Under the pieces are notes generated by a model that was not told the origin of the DNA, made no database searches, and saw only the letters and a list, made by a program, of their open reading frames with translations. Made by a program: the position numbers and the translations under genes. Below, in pieces: positions 42,424 to 51,672 of a stretch of 64,000 nt of DNA (position 1 is the first letter of the stretch; each line of letters opens with the position of its first letter). The stretch comes from Micavibrio_B sp964633355 (GTDB lineage Bacteria; Pseudomonadota; Alphaproteobacteria; Micavibrionales; Micavibrionaceae): the NCBI GenBank assembly GCA_964633355.1, contig CAZWGO010000008.1, positions 28,902-92,901 on the forward strand, given 5' to 3'.

Positions 42424-44433
42424 ATGACTGCTCAAGCCGCCGCAAATCCCTCCACTGAAACCATAGCCTCCGATCGTCAATTATCGAATGCTATCAGAGC
42501 CTTGGCGATGGATGCTGTGCAACAGGCAAATTCCGGCCACCCGGGAATGCCCATGGGTATGGCTGATGTCGCAACGGTCCTTTATCGCGATTTCCTGAAA
42601 TTCTCACCCCAGCACCCGACTTGGCCCGACCGAGACCGTTTTATCCTTTCCGCAGGTCACGGTTCGATGCTGCTCTACGCTCTGTCCTACCTGACAGGTT
42701 ATGAGAAAATGACCATCGACGAGATCAAGAATTTCCGTCAACTTCATGCCCTGACCGCCGGTCACCCGGAAGTCATGCCGGAAGTAGGCATTGAAATGAC
42801 CACCGGCCCGCTGGGACAGGGTATTTCAACTGCCGTTGGCTTTGCCTTGGCTGAACGCATTCAAAACGCCCGCTTCGGCAATGACCTTGTCGATCACAAA
42901 ACCTATGTCATCGCTTCTGACGGCGATCTTCAGGAAGGCATTTCTCACGAAGCCTGCTCCCTCGCCGGTCACTTAAAACTGAACAAGTTGGTCGTTCTTT
43001 GGGATGACAACAAAATCTCCATCGATGGCCCGACAGATTTGTCTTTCACGGAAGATGTCTTAAAACGCTACGAAGCTTATGGCTGGAACACAGCATCCAT
43101 TGACGGCCATAACTTTGCAGAAATCGAAGAAGCCCTACGTCAGGCACAAAAATCTGATAAGCCAGTTATCATCGCCTGTAAAACCCGCATCGGCTACGGC
43201 GCGCCGACAAAAGAAAACACTTCTTCTTCTCACGGCTCCCCGCTCGGCGCTGAAGAAATCAAGGGCACGCGCTTAAACCTGAAATGGGAACATGAAGCTT
43301 TCCATGTGCCGGAAGAAGTTTTAACAGAATGGCGCACAATCGGTTCCAAAGGCCTTACGCAATACGCGAACTGGAACAGCAAGCTTTCATCATCCGACCA
43401 TAAAAACGATTTCGAGAAAATGTTGAACGAGGATGTTTCTCACGAAGTCGATGTCGCGATAAAGGAAGCCAAAAATTATTTCTTCGAGAACAAACCTTCG
43501 ATGGCAACCCGCGCGACATCCGGTAAAGTTTTAGAATTCCTTATCCCGAAACTACACCAGCTCATTGGCGGCTCTGCCGACTTAACAGGTTCCGTTAACA
43601 CCAAGATTAAGGGTCCTGAAGTTATCTCCGCCAACAACAACTATGTCGGCCAATATATTCACTACGGTGTTCGCGAACATGGCATGGCCGCGATCATGAA
43701 CGGTATGGCGCTGCATGGCGGAATCATTCCTTACGGCGGCACATTCTTGTCCTTTACTGATTATTGCCGTCCGTCCATTCGTCTGGCCGCTTTGATGAAA
43801 ACACGCTCTATTTTCATTATGACCCATGACTCTATCGGGCTTGGCGAAGACGGCCCGACACACCAGCCTGTCGAACATGTCGCAGCTCTCCGCTGCATCC
43901 CGAATTTGCAAGTCTTCCGTCCCTGCGACGGTATCGAAACCGCCGAGGCCTGGGAACTTGCTTTGAAATCCACAACTGCACCAAGCGTTCTGGTTTTAAC
44001 ACGCCAGAACTTGCCAACCGTCCGCGATGGCGGCGAGATCAACCAGACCGCACGCGGCGCTTATGTTCTCTCTCCTGCCAAAGGTGAAGCGAAAGCCGTT
44101 ATCTTTGCGACAGGTTCCGAAGTCGAAATTGCGCTGAATGCCCAAAAACAACTTGCCGAGAAAAATATTGCGGCATCCGTTGTTTCCGTTCCGTCTTTTG
44201 AACTATTCGCGAAACAGGATGAAGCCTACCGTCAATCCGTTTTGGGCCCGAAATCCGCTGTCAAAGTCGGCATCGAAGCCGCCGTCCGGATGGGATGGGA
44301 TTCCATCATTGGCTCGGACGGTATTTTCATCGGCATGAAATCATTCGGTGAATCCGCCCCGGCTGAAATCCTCTACAAACATTTCGGCATTACGGCAGAA
44401 GCGGCTGTCGAGGCTGTTACAGCGAAAATATAA
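42424..44433 (+). CDS. tkt: Transketolase
   Basis: The 669-residue thiamin-diphosphate enzyme moves two-carbon units in the pentose phosphate pathway. Visible are the ANSGHPGMPMG substrate motif, the ThDP site GDGDLQEGISHEA ... WDDNKISIDG, and the C-terminal half with IFIMTHDSIGLGEDGPTHQP. ATG 42424 is preceded by AAAGGACC; the ATG six codons earlier would use no such site. With gap (48370) and fba (51673) it is the third central carbon gene in a 10-kb stretch, the order familiar from alphaproteobacterial tkt-gap clusters. Confidence 0.96.
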   Translation: MTAQAAANPSTETIASDRQLSNAIRALAMDAVQQANSGHPGMPMGMADVATVLYRDFLKFSPQHPTWPDRDRFILSAGHGSMLLYALSYLTGYEKMTIDEIKNFRQLHALTAGHPEVMPEVGIEMTTGPLGQGISTAVGFALAERIQNARFGNDLVDHKTYVIASDGDLQEGISHEACSLAGHLKLNKLVVLWDDNKISIDGPTDLSFTEDVLKRYEAYGWNTASIDGHNFAEIEEALRQAQKSDKPVIIACKTRIGYGAPTKENTSSSHGSPLGAEEIKGTRLNLKWEHEAFHVPEEVLTEWRTIGSKGLTQYANWNSKLSSSDHKNDFEKMLNEDVSHEVDVAIKEAKNYFFENKPSMATRATSGKVLEFLIPKLHQLIGGSADLTGSVNTKIKGPEVISANNNYVGQYIHYGVREHGMAAIMNGMALHGGIIPYGGTFLSFTDYCRPSIRLAALMKTRSIFIMTHDSIGLGEDGPTHQPVEHVAALRCIPNLQVFRPCDGIETAEAWELALKSTTAPSVLVLTRQNLPTVRDGGEINQTARGAYVLSPAKGEAKAVIFATGSEVEIALNAQKQLAEKNIAASVVSVPSFELFAKQDEAYRQSVLGPKSAVKVGIEAAVRMGWDSIIGSDGIFIGMKSFGESAPAEILYKHFGITAEAAVEAVTAKI

Positions 44434-44437
44434 TTCC

Positions 44438-44492
44438 CTCGTCATGCCCGCCTTGTGCGGGCATCCGGTCTTCCTTCCAACCGGATGACGAG
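44438..44492. repeat. Palindromic repeat after transketolase (CTCGTCAT/ATGACGAG)
   Basis: Outer arms CTCGTCAT and ATGACGAG enclose two hairpins, ATGCCCGC/GCGGGCAT and CCGGT/ACCGG. It has the same outline as the elements at 19238 and 58459. It may also terminate tkt, though there is no long T-run. Confidence 0.65.
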
Positions 44493-44536
44493 TAATTTAA
44501 TCTTGCAATAACTTATAATTTATCTTTAATGACGCC

Positions 44537-44860
44537 GTGACCTTCAGAAAAAGCATAAACACGTTACTCGTGTTACTCATGCTGTCGATGCAATTTGCAT
44601 TGGCACAGCACGCTTCCGTGCACATTTTTGAAGATACACATTTCCACAGCAAACATGCATCCGATCAAGATCATAAAACAAAATTCTGTGAGATCTGTCT
44701 TCTAACGAAACAGTTTTCGGGTGGCCTTCATGCCAATGGAATTTTTATCTTTGGATCTCTGATTGAAAGCATAATGACAAATCTTGGTATTCAGGCCTTT
44801 TCGGTTTTTGAAACCAGCTTCGCCTATCACGCACGCGCCCCACCCGCTTCCCTTTCCTAA
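44537..44860 (+). CDS. Small secreted His-rich protein with CxxC (DUF2946-like)
   Basis: The 107-residue protein starts at GTG 44537 and has a signal peptide (cut near FALAQH). It is followed by a His-dense segment (HASVHIFEDTHFHSKHASDQDH) and FCEICLL. The C-terminal part is hydrophobic. This pattern fits small metal-responsive periplasmic proteins of the DUF2946 type. It precedes an outer-membrane protein and a ZnuA-like binding protein, so a role in zinc handling is likely by context. Confidence 0.65.
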   Translation: MTFRKSINTLLVLLMLSMQFALAQHASVHIFEDTHFHSKHASDQDHKTKFCEICLLTKQFSGGLHANGIFIFGSLIESIMTNLGIQAFSVFETSFAYHARAPPASLS

Positions 44861-44904
44861 ACCCAATAAAATCAATATTTTTTAAGTCTTGGAAAGGACT
44901 ACTC

Positions 44905-46206
44905 ATGTCACGTTTATTTTCGGGCACGGCCATTGCCGTTGCTTTGCTTGCTGCTGCACAACCTGTAAAAGCTCAAACCTCTCAAACAGAACTTGAAGCA
45001 CTAAAAGCGCAAATGGCGCAGATGCAGGCGCGTATTCAGCAACTGGAATCCGCGCAAACTCAACCTGCCCCGGCTCCTGTTGCGACACAAACCGCAGCAC
45101 CTTCGAGCGCCAATGCGTTTAATCCTGCGATCAGTGCCGTCCTCAACGGTCATTACGGCGCTTTCAGCAATAATGATTCCAATATTGCCGGTTTTGGTAT
45201 CGGGGAAGAAGCTGGCCGCACAGGCGAAGGTTTGACGCTCGATGAAGCCGAACTGAATATCAATGCCAATATAGACGACATGTTCTTCGGGAATATCACG
45301 GCGGCGCTTGCCTATGAAGACGGCGAAACCGAAGTCGAACTGGAAGAGGCCTATATAAAAACGCTTGGCCTTCCTTACGGCGCATCGGTAACTGCCGGAC
45401 GCTTCTTCGCGCCTGTCGGCTATATCAACGAAAAACACGCCCATACAGATGATTTCGTCGACCGCCCCCTGCCTAACCGGGCATTCCTGAATAACAGCTA
45501 TAAAGATAACGGTGTTATGGCGTCGGTGACGCTACCTACAGATTTTTATTCAGAACTGGGCCTTGCAGCCTTACAAGGAAATGATTTTCCGGGCGGCGGC
45601 AATGAAGGCTCGGATCCCGGTGCTATTGCAGCCTTCGGTAAAATCGGCGGCGATATCGGCGATAATCAAGACTGGCTGTTTGGCTTGTCGATGCTTCACA
45701 CAAATGCCGAAGAACGCCTTGGCAATGAAGACAACATCACGTTTAACGGTGACAGCAATCTTTACGCCGCATCCCTTAAATATAACTGGGCACCGACCGG
45801 CAATGCGAAGGAACAACTTGTCAGTCTGCAAGGTGAATATTTCCTGCGTGATGAGAACGGTGAATATGAAGATATTGCCGCTGGCACAGGAGCAGTCAAC
45901 TATGACGGACATCAAAGCGGCTGGTATGCGCAAGGTATTTATAAATTCCTGCCTGAATGGCGCGTTGGCGCGCGGTACAGCACACTCTATGCTGATGATG
46001 CACCTCTTGGCCTGACAGGTAGCGAACTTGATTCAGACGGTCACGATCCATGGAACGCGACAACCATGGTCGACTGGTCGAACAGTGAATTCAGCCGCAT
46101 TCGTTTGCAATATGGCTACGAAGAACTGGCCGACAACCGCGACGATAATCAGGTTATGCTTCAATATATCATGAGCCTCGGCGCTCACCCTGCCCATAAA
46201 TATTAA
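44905..46206 (+). CDS. Outer-membrane beta-barrel protein of the zinc cluster
   Basis: The 433-residue protein has a signal peptide (cut near PVKAQT), a short periplasmic coiled coil (TELEALKAQMAQMQARIQQL), an Ala/Pro linker, and a beta-barrel from about residue 75 with alternating strands such as YIKTLGLPYGASVTAGRFF. It ends with an HPAHKY tail. The coiled coil plus barrel resembles trimeric porins. Being 11 bases before znuA suggests an outer-membrane route for zinc or manganese. Confidence 0.75.
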   Translation: MSRLFSGTAIAVALLAAAQPVKAQTSQTELEALKAQMAQMQARIQQLESAQTQPAPAPVATQTAAPSSANAFNPAISAVLNGHYGAFSNNDSNIAGFGIGEEAGRTGEGLTLDEAELNINANIDDMFFGNITAALAYEDGETEVELEEAYIKTLGLPYGASVTAGRFFAPVGYINEKHAHTDDFVDRPLPNRAFLNNSYKDNGVMASVTLPTDFYSELGLAALQGNDFPGGGNEGSDPGAIAAFGKIGGDIGDNQDWLFGLSMLHTNAEERLGNEDNITFNGDSNLYAASLKYNWAPTGNAKEQLVSLQGEYFLRDENGEYEDIAAGTGAVNYDGHQSGWYAQGIYKFLPEWRVGARYSTLYADDAPLGLTGSELDSDGHDPWNATTMVDWSNSEFSRIRLQYGYEELADNRDDNQVMLQYIMSLGAHPAHKY

Positions 46207-46217
46207 GGAGATAGAGA

Positions 46218-47114
46218 ATGAAAAACTTAATTCCTTTATTCTTTATATTTTACCTCATGATATCTCCTGCTCAGGCGGCCATAAATGTCTTTGCGTGCGA
46301 ACCCGAATGGGCTGCGCTCGCCAAAGAAATCGGCCGTGATAATGTCGATGTATTTTCTGCAACGCGAGGCACGCAGGATCCACATCATATCAGCGCCAAG
46401 CCCAGCCTTCTGGCAGGCATACGCAAAGCCGATCTTTTAATCTGCACAGGCGGCGGATTTGAAGTTGGCTGGCTGCCGATCCTCATGCAAAATGCAGGCG
46501 CGAAATTACAGATGGGACAACCCGGCAATGTAATGGCGTCTGATCATATTTCGCTTATCGGGAAGCTGACATCTGTGGACCGCACGATGGGTGATGTTCA
46601 CCCTGAAGGCAACCCCCATGTGCAAGGCAATCCTGCAAACATGCTGGTTATGGCGAAGGTTCTGGCGGAGCGATTGTCATTGATCGATCCTGCCAATAAA
46701 ACAACCTATAACAATAATCTGACTGCCTTCACGGGAAAATGGAACACGCTTTTAAAGACTTGGTCTGCACAAGCGACTTCGTTGAGAGGCGCAAAAGTTG
46801 TAACCTATCATGACAGCTGGCGTTATCTTTTGGACTGGCTTGGCATGACGCAAATCGCTTCCCTTGAACCAAAGCCCGGCATACCGCCAACAGCGTCTCA
46901 TCTCGATCAGGTATTGCAGAATGTGAACGGCTCCGGCGCTCGCATCATCATTCTATCCCCCTTTGACAATGATCAGGCAGCAAAATGGCTGAGCGAAAAG
47001 ACGGGCATGAAGATTGTTCGACTTCCTTTTACTGTCGGCGGCATAGACAATGTTAATACGCTTGAAGAGTTATACGCAGAAAGCATCTCGTTGCTAAAGG
47101 ACTCGTCAAAATGA
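46218..47114 (+). CDS. Metal ABC transporter substrate-binding protein (ZnuA-like)
   Basis: The 298-residue periplasmic protein has a signal peptide (cut near AQAAIN) and the cluster A-I metal-site histidines: QDPHHISAK, VHPEGNPHVQ and VTYHDSWRY. There is no long His-rich loop, unlike zinc-specific ZnuA, so Zn versus Mn cannot be decided. It overlaps the permease gene by 4 bases. Confidence 0.88.
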   Translation: MKNLIPLFFIFYLMISPAQAAINVFACEPEWAALAKEIGRDNVDVFSATRGTQDPHHISAKPSLLAGIRKADLLICTGGGFEVGWLPILMQNAGAKLQMGQPGNVMASDHISLIGKLTSVDRTMGDVHPEGNPHVQGNPANMLVMAKVLAERLSLIDPANKTTYNNNLTAFTGKWNTLLKTWSAQATSLRGAKVVTYHDSWRYLLDWLGMTQIASLEPKPGIPPTASHLDQVLQNVNGSGARIIILSPFDNDQAAKWLSEKTGMKIVRLPFTVGGIDNVNTLEELYAESISLLKDSSK

Positions 47115-47860
47115 TGGATATGATTGGATCGCTGCCGGGGCTCATGGCCCCGGCATTCGCAGCCTGTCTTTTGGTTGCCGCCACGCATGTACCCTTGGGG
47201 CGGGAAGTTTTAAAACGCGGCATTGTTTTTCTTGATCTCGCTGTGGCGCAGTTCGCTGCGCTCGGCTTTATCGCCTCATCGATTTTTTTTCATGAAAATG
47301 AAATCATCTCTAATGCCGGCGCCTTTCTTGCCGCCATCGCCGCCGCCCTTGTTTTTTCCTCAATGGAAAAATATGGACAGGTCATACAGGAAGCCATGAT
47401 TGGTTGCGGCTATGTTGTCGCCGCTTCGCTGGCCGTCTTGCTATTTGCCAATGATCCGCATGCTGGTGAAGAAATCAACAATATCATGTCCGGTCAGGTT
47501 TTATGGACTAAATGGGAAGACCTTGTTTTCCCTGCCATTGTGTACGCCCCCATTCTCGTTTTGTTTTATTTCAGATCTGATTTTTCAAAGAAATTCTTCT
47601 ATCCTCTTTTTGCCATTAGCGTCACATTGTCGGTCCAGCTAGTCGGCGTGTATCTGGTTTTTGCCTCGCTCATTCTTCCAGCGCTAGGGAGCAGATCACT
47701 TAAAGAAGCTTATATAGTTGCAATCATTGCGATTAGTGCAGGATTAATATTCTCTGCCGTAACTGATTATCCGTCCGGTCCGGTTCTGGTCTGCACCTAT
47801 GCGATCATCAGTTTAATGGCTAGATTTTATATGTTAGCAAGGACAGCGCGTCAGATTTAA
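47111..47860 (+). CDS. Metal ABC transporter permease (ABC-3 family)
   Basis: The 249-residue membrane protein has seven to eight helices and ABC-3 features: VPLGREVLKRGIVFLDLAVAQ at the start and VQLVGVYLVFASLILPAL later. It is coupled to the binding protein. The usual third component, a ZnuC-type ATPase, is neither upstream nor downstream in this window. Confidence 0.85.
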   Translation: MMDMIGSLPGLMAPAFAACLLVAATHVPLGREVLKRGIVFLDLAVAQFAALGFIASSIFFHENEIISNAGAFLAAIAAALVFSSMEKYGQVIQEAMIGCGYVVAASLAVLLFANDPHAGEEINNIMSGQVLWTKWEDLVFPAIVYAPILVLFYFRSDFSKKFFYPLFAISVTLSVQLVGVYLVFASLILPALGSRSLKEAYIVAIIAISAGLIFSAVTDYPSGPVLVCTYAIISLMARFYMLARTARQI

Positions 47861-47985
47861 TTCTAAAGCTATGCGCTCTCGTTGTATCAGGTATTTCGGA
47901 AAAAGAACCGAATTTTTGTTGCTTTTCAATGGCTTAATTTGTACATTAAGGCGAATAAATTCTAACTGCGTAAGAGGAATGAGTA

Positions 47986-48249
47986 ATGAAAAAATTATTT
48001 AATGAATGGGCTGCCCCTTTTATTGACTTAGCCATTCCCATCGCGCTCGTCGCTTCAGCCGGAGGCGTTTGTTACGGCTTGAAGGAAGGACTTAGACATA
48101 TAGATCCGGTTCAATTTGCGAAGTATGAAGCCCGTAACGCCGAGATCGCAAAATCTTCAAAACCCAGCCAGGAAGATCAGGCAGCCGCCGCTTTGATGGT
48201 CGCCGCCCCCTTCATGATGACCGCACAATCCGCGCCTACCGTTCAATAA
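47986..48249 (+). CDS. Small hypothetical membrane protein
   Basis: The 87-residue protein has one hydrophobic segment (about residues 12-32, FIDLAIPIALVASAGGVCYG) and a C-terminal Ala/Met-rich hydrophobic stretch. An AGAGGA ribosome binding site precedes the ATG. It stands alone with a hairpin downstream. No family is recognised. Confidence 0.55.
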   Translation: MKKLFNEWAAPFIDLAIPIALVASAGGVCYGLKEGLRHIDPVQFAKYEARNAEIAKSSKPSQEDQAAAALMVAAPFMMTAQSAPTVQ

Positions 48250-48268
48250 GACAAATACTAAACTACTT

Positions 48269-48295
48269 AGAGGCATTTTTTTCTAAAATGCCTCT
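48269..48295. terminator. Hairpin after the small membrane protein gene
   Basis: Arms AGAGGCATTTT (48269-48279) and AAAATGCCTCT (48285-48295) are perfect 11-mers. The inner T and A tracts make it usable as a terminator on either strand. Confidence 0.55.
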
Positions 48296-48305
48296 GGAAT
48301 GACGT

Positions 48306-48334
48306 TTGCATCCCCCCATATCGTTGTCTATAAC
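48306..48334 (+). promoter_or_regulatory. Promoter of gap
   Basis: TTGCAT (48306-48311) and TATAAC (48329-48334) are 17 bases apart, 36 bases before the gap ATG. Confidence 0.55.
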
Positions 48335-48369
48335 AGTCCTCCAGTAAAACTCTGATTTAAAGGTTTGTC

Positions 48370-49380
48370 ATGACAACGAAAGTAGCAATAAACGGATTTG
48401 GCCGCATAGGTCGCCTTGTCGCCCGCGCTCTATACGAAGCGAAACGCTCCGACATCGAACTGGTCGCCATCAACGATCTCGCCGACACAGAAACCAATGC
48501 TCACCTTCTGAAATACGACTCCGTTCACGGGAAATTCCCGTTCAATGTTGAAGTTGCTGGCAACGACATGAAAATCGATGGCAAGCTCGTCAAAGTTTAC
48601 AACGAAAAAGACCCTGCTTCCATTCCTTGGAAAGACACATCCGTTGATATCGTTCTGGAATGTTCCGGCGTCTTCACAGATCGTGCAAAAGCTGAACTTC
48701 ACCTCAAAGGCGGCGCCAAAAAAGTCCTTATTTCCGCTCCGGCCACAGGCGAAGATATTACAGTCGTCATTGGCGTAAACTGCGCTCAACTAAAAGCTGA
48801 ACATATCATCGTATCTAACGCATCTTGCACGACAAACTGCCTTGCTCCGGTTGCTGCCGTACTTGATAAAGCCATCGGCATCGAACATGGCTTCATGACG
48901 ACCATTCACTCTTACACAGGCGACCAGCGTATCGTTGACACGATGCACAAAGACCTGCACCGCGCCCGCGCCGCCGCCTTGAATATGATCCCTTCTTCTA
49001 CCGGGGCCGCAAAAGCAATCGGTAAAGTCATCCCGTCCTTAAATGGTAAGCTTGATGGCGTGTCTATCCGCGTCCCTACGCCGAATGTTTCCGTAGTGGA
49101 TTTCAAATTCGTCGCCAAACGCTCAACGACACCGGAAGAAATCAACAATGCGATCAAAGCCGCCGCTGATGCCGGAAGCTTGAAAGGCATACTCGGGTAT
49201 TATGACGAACCATTGGTTTCGACAGACTTTAACCACGATCCAAGATCTTCCATATTCTCCCTTGAAGGCACTAAAGTCATCGACGGAACGCTGGTACGCG
49301 TAATGTCATGGTACGATAATGAATGGGGCTTTTCGAACCGCATGCTCGATACTGCGGTAAAAATGGCACAGTTGGGATAA
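48370..49380 (+). CDS. gap: Glyceraldehyde-3-phosphate dehydrogenase, type I
   Basis: The 336-residue glycolytic enzyme has the NAD site INGFGRIGRL, the catalytic cysteine C153 in SNASCTTN, and the C-terminal SWYDNEWGFSNRM. D36 in INDLAD suggests NAD rather than NADP preference. It has its own promoter and a strong downstream hairpin, so it is probably monocistronic. Confidence 0.96.
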   Translation: MTTKVAINGFGRIGRLVARALYEAKRSDIELVAINDLADTETNAHLLKYDSVHGKFPFNVEVAGNDMKIDGKLVKVYNEKDPASIPWKDTSVDIVLECSGVFTDRAKAELHLKGGAKKVLISAPATGEDITVVIGVNCAQLKAEHIIVSNASCTTNCLAPVAAVLDKAIGIEHGFMTTIHSYTGDQRIVDTMHKDLHRARAAALNMIPSSTGAAKAIGKVIPSLNGKLDGVSIRVPTPNVSVVDFKFVAKRSTTPEEINNAIKAAADAGSLKGILGYYDEPLVSTDFNHDPRSSIFSLEGTKVIDGTLVRVMSWYDNEWGFSNRMLDTAVKMAQLG

Positions 49381-49432
49381 AAACGTCGCACATTGTTGCA
49401 TAGCAACACTTCGTTAAGATTGACCCTTTAAG

Positions 49433-49465
49433 AACGGGTTGGTACTTTTTCGGTACCAACCCGTT
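49433..49465 (+). terminator. Intrinsic terminator after gap
   Basis: Perfect 13-bp arms AACGGGTTGGTAC (49433-49445) and GTACCAACCCGTT (49453-49465) with a 7-base loop follow the gap stop. A short T-run follows. Confidence 0.75.
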
Positions 49466-49493
49466 TGCCATTCACATTTTCTGAGGGATTCAC

Positions 49494-50759
49494 ATGAAAA
49501 ATACTAAAATTGCACTGGCCGCTTTTGGCGCTCTTATGGTTTCCACCTCCGCGCACGCTGCCGGTTTCTACATCCAGGAACAATCCGTATCCGCTGGTGG
49601 TTCGGCCTATGCTGGCGCCGCGTCAAATACAAAAGACGCTTCCACGATATTCTTTAACCCAGCCGGTCTATCTAAGTTGAGCGGCGCTCAAGCGAATTTA
49701 GGCGTTCAACTTCTGGTTCCAACTGGCGAATTAAATGACTCTGGCTCGAGCACATTGGGTACTCTCGGCGCTGTCGGCACAGAAGATGGCGGCAATCCAT
49801 ATAACCCGACACCTGTTCCATCAGGGTACGCCGCTATGCCGGTTTCGGCTGTTGATGGTCTTTGGATCGGTATCGGCGTAACTGCTCCTTTCGGTCTGGC
49901 GAACAAATATGATGCCGATTACTTCGGTCGCTTTGACTCGATCAAAACAGAGTTGATAACAACTGATATTCAGCCGACTGTAGCCTACAAGATCAACGAT
50001 AGAATCTCTATCGGTGGCGGCTTGAACATCCAACGCGCTGATGCTCAACTTACAGCTGCTGCAAACCTTAACCCGGGCGGCGGCACGACCGGAACCAGCG
50101 ATCTTTCAGGAAAAGACTGGGGCTTCGGTTATACGGCTGGCGCTCAAATCGAGTTGACACCTGTTACAACTCTTGGCCTTAACTACCGCTCTTCCGTTCA
50201 CTACGATCTGGATGGACGTGTTAAAATTGAAAACACACCAACTCCCGGCTCTCTGACATATATTCCGGCCAAAGCCTCTTTGAAGACACCAGACATCGCG
50301 TCTGTCGGTTTGTCTCACGAACTGGACAGCAAATGGACTGTAATGGGTCAGGTTAACTGGATGGGCTGGAATAGCTTCGGTGACATTACGGCCATCTCGG
50401 ACGCAGGCGCCGTCGTCAGCTCAGTCGAGCAACAATATCAGACTGTCTGGTCTTATGCTCTTGGTGCGGAATACGCTTACTCACCTGACTGGACATTCCG
50501 TGGTGGCGTTCAATACGACAACACCCCGACAGTTGATGAATTCCGTACAACCCGCACACCTGATGGCGACCGTACATGGATTGCCGGTGGTGCGACATAC
50601 AATCTAAATGAGAAAATGTCTTTGGACTTCCACGCGACTTATATCCATATCGCCTCTGAAACTATCGATGTTGTCCGCAATGGCGGCGCTGCGACAGTTT
50701 CTGCCGATACAGAAGGTAATGTCGGTATCGTCGGGATTGGCCTGAACTACAAATTCTAA
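49494..50759 (+). CDS. FadL/OmpP1-family outer-membrane transporter
   Basis: The 421-residue barrel has a signal peptide (cut near AHAAGF) and the FadL start GFYIQEQSVSAGGSAYAGAAS, followed by DASTIFFNPAGLSKL, the conserved hatch region. It ends in a C-terminal phenylalanine (GLNYKF), as barrel proteins do. FadL proteins take up long-chain fatty acids or other hydrophobic compounds. It is flanked by terminators on both sides. Confidence 0.9.
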   Translation: MKNTKIALAAFGALMVSTSAHAAGFYIQEQSVSAGGSAYAGAASNTKDASTIFFNPAGLSKLSGAQANLGVQLLVPTGELNDSGSSTLGTLGAVGTEDGGNPYNPTPVPSGYAAMPVSAVDGLWIGIGVTAPFGLANKYDADYFGRFDSIKTELITTDIQPTVAYKINDRISIGGGLNIQRADAQLTAAANLNPGGGTTGTSDLSGKDWGFGYTAGAQIELTPVTTLGLNYRSSVHYDLDGRVKIENTPTPGSLTYIPAKASLKTPDIASVGLSHELDSKWTVMGQVNWMGWNSFGDITAISDAGAVVSSVEQQYQTVWSYALGAEYAYSPDWTFRGGVQYDNTPTVDEFRTTRTPDGDRTWIAGGATYNLNEKMSLDFHATYIHIASETIDVVRNGGAATVSADTEGNVGIVGIGLNYKF

Positions 50760-50778
50760 TCATTTTTAGTGATTTTAG

Positions 50779-50808
50779 AGGGACGAAGAGCAATCTTCGT
50801 CCCTTTTT
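50779..50808 (+). terminator. Intrinsic terminator after the FadL-type gene
   Basis: Arms AGGGACGAAG (50779-50788) and CTTCGTCCCT (50795-50804) with a 6-base loop and T5 tail. Confidence 0.85.
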
Positions 50809-50845
50809 CATGTTTTTTTGACCGTTTCATCCTATAATTGTCCTC

Positions 50846-51418
50846 ATGCCCAAAACAGGTCTCAAATCGGCCCATAATCAAGCCAGTGCCAGTGCCATCC
50901 AGCAGATGGGGCTTGTTCTGGACCATTTAGTAGACGCTCTTGGCGGCGATCCGTCCGCCCCGGTCCGCCGGGCGGTCATTCTGGCCGATATCGACGAATA
51001 CCCGGAAACCACCCAGACAGGGGTCATGGAACGGCTTAAAATCGACAAACACACCCTGAACCGCGATATCCAGTGGCTCTATGATCAAGGCTGCATCCTG
51101 CGCCAGCCCGGAAAAGAGGATGGAAGAGTTATTCACATGCTAACTTGCGGATATTCCAAGAAAAACTTGGGATTAGCGCTGGATTATTTCAATAACTCGC
51201 ATAAAAACTTGAAAATTTTCCTGAATGGGTATATATCAATCTTCAAGGACCACAAGCCAACCCTGCGCGATGCCAAGATAATGACCGCAATGGAAGAGCT
51301 TGGAACGGCTTCAAAGCAGGAATTATTGAACCGTTCTTATGTTGGTCCACAGACGACAAATGCGAGAGCGCTTGAAAGTCTGGTTGAAGAAGGTTTATTG
51401 AATCGGAACGAAGAGTAA
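50846..51418 (+). CDS. Winged-helix (MarR-like) DNA-binding protein
   Basis: The 190-residue protein has a MarR-type winged helix at about residues 38-100 (RRAVILADIDEY ... LNRDIQWLYDQGCILRQ with a GKEDGR wing). A second winged-helix-like part at about 140-186 reads LRDAKIMTAMEELGTASKQELL ... ALESLVEEGLL. It is cytoplasmic. The ligand is unknown; the FadL-type gene upstream is a candidate target. It overlaps the next small frame by one base. Confidence 0.7.
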   Translation: MPKTGLKSAHNQASASAIQQMGLVLDHLVDALGGDPSAPVRRAVILADIDEYPETTQTGVMERLKIDKHTLNRDIQWLYDQGCILRQPGKEDGRVIHMLTCGYSKKNLGLALDYFNNSHKNLKIFLNGYISIFKDHKPTLRDAKIMTAMEELGTASKQELLNRSYVGPQTTNARALESLVEEGLLNRNEE

Positions 51419-51573
51419 TGACAAGCCAATACACAGGCACATCTGAATTATCTGCTTTCTTTNNNNNNNNNNAGCGCCAAACAGAATTGTTGGGCGCATC
51501 CATCATAGCTGCTCCTGCCGCTATTTCAGTCAGCGCCCCGGTCTCAGGCGTTAAGGCTCCTGAACAGCCGTAA
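51418..51573 (+). CDS. Small ORF interrupted by an assembly gap
   Basis: The frame starts MTSQYTGTSELSAFF, meets ten N at 51463-51472, and resumes in the same phase as RQTELLGASIIAAPAAISV to a TAA at 51571-51573, about 51 residues if the gap length is true. The second half is protein-like (Ala/Val/Pro-rich), and the start overlaps the regulator stop (TAATG). A terminator follows. Gap length and missing residues are unknown. Confidence 0.45.
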   Translation: MTSQYTGTSELSAFFXXXXRQTELLGASIIAAPAAISVSAPVSGVKAPEQP

Positions 51574-51598
51574 TAATTCGGTTGATATATAGAATTTC

Positions 51599-51624
51599 AA
51601 GCCAGCCTCGTCGCTGGCTTTTTT
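51599..51624 (+). terminator. Intrinsic terminator before fba
   Basis: Arms AAGCCAGC (51599-51606) and GCTGGCTT (51613-51620), 6-base loop, T-run to 51624. Confidence 0.85.
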
Positions 51625-51672
51625 AATTCTAAATGCTTATAAAAGTGGCCTACCCTAACCAAGGATTTGTAA

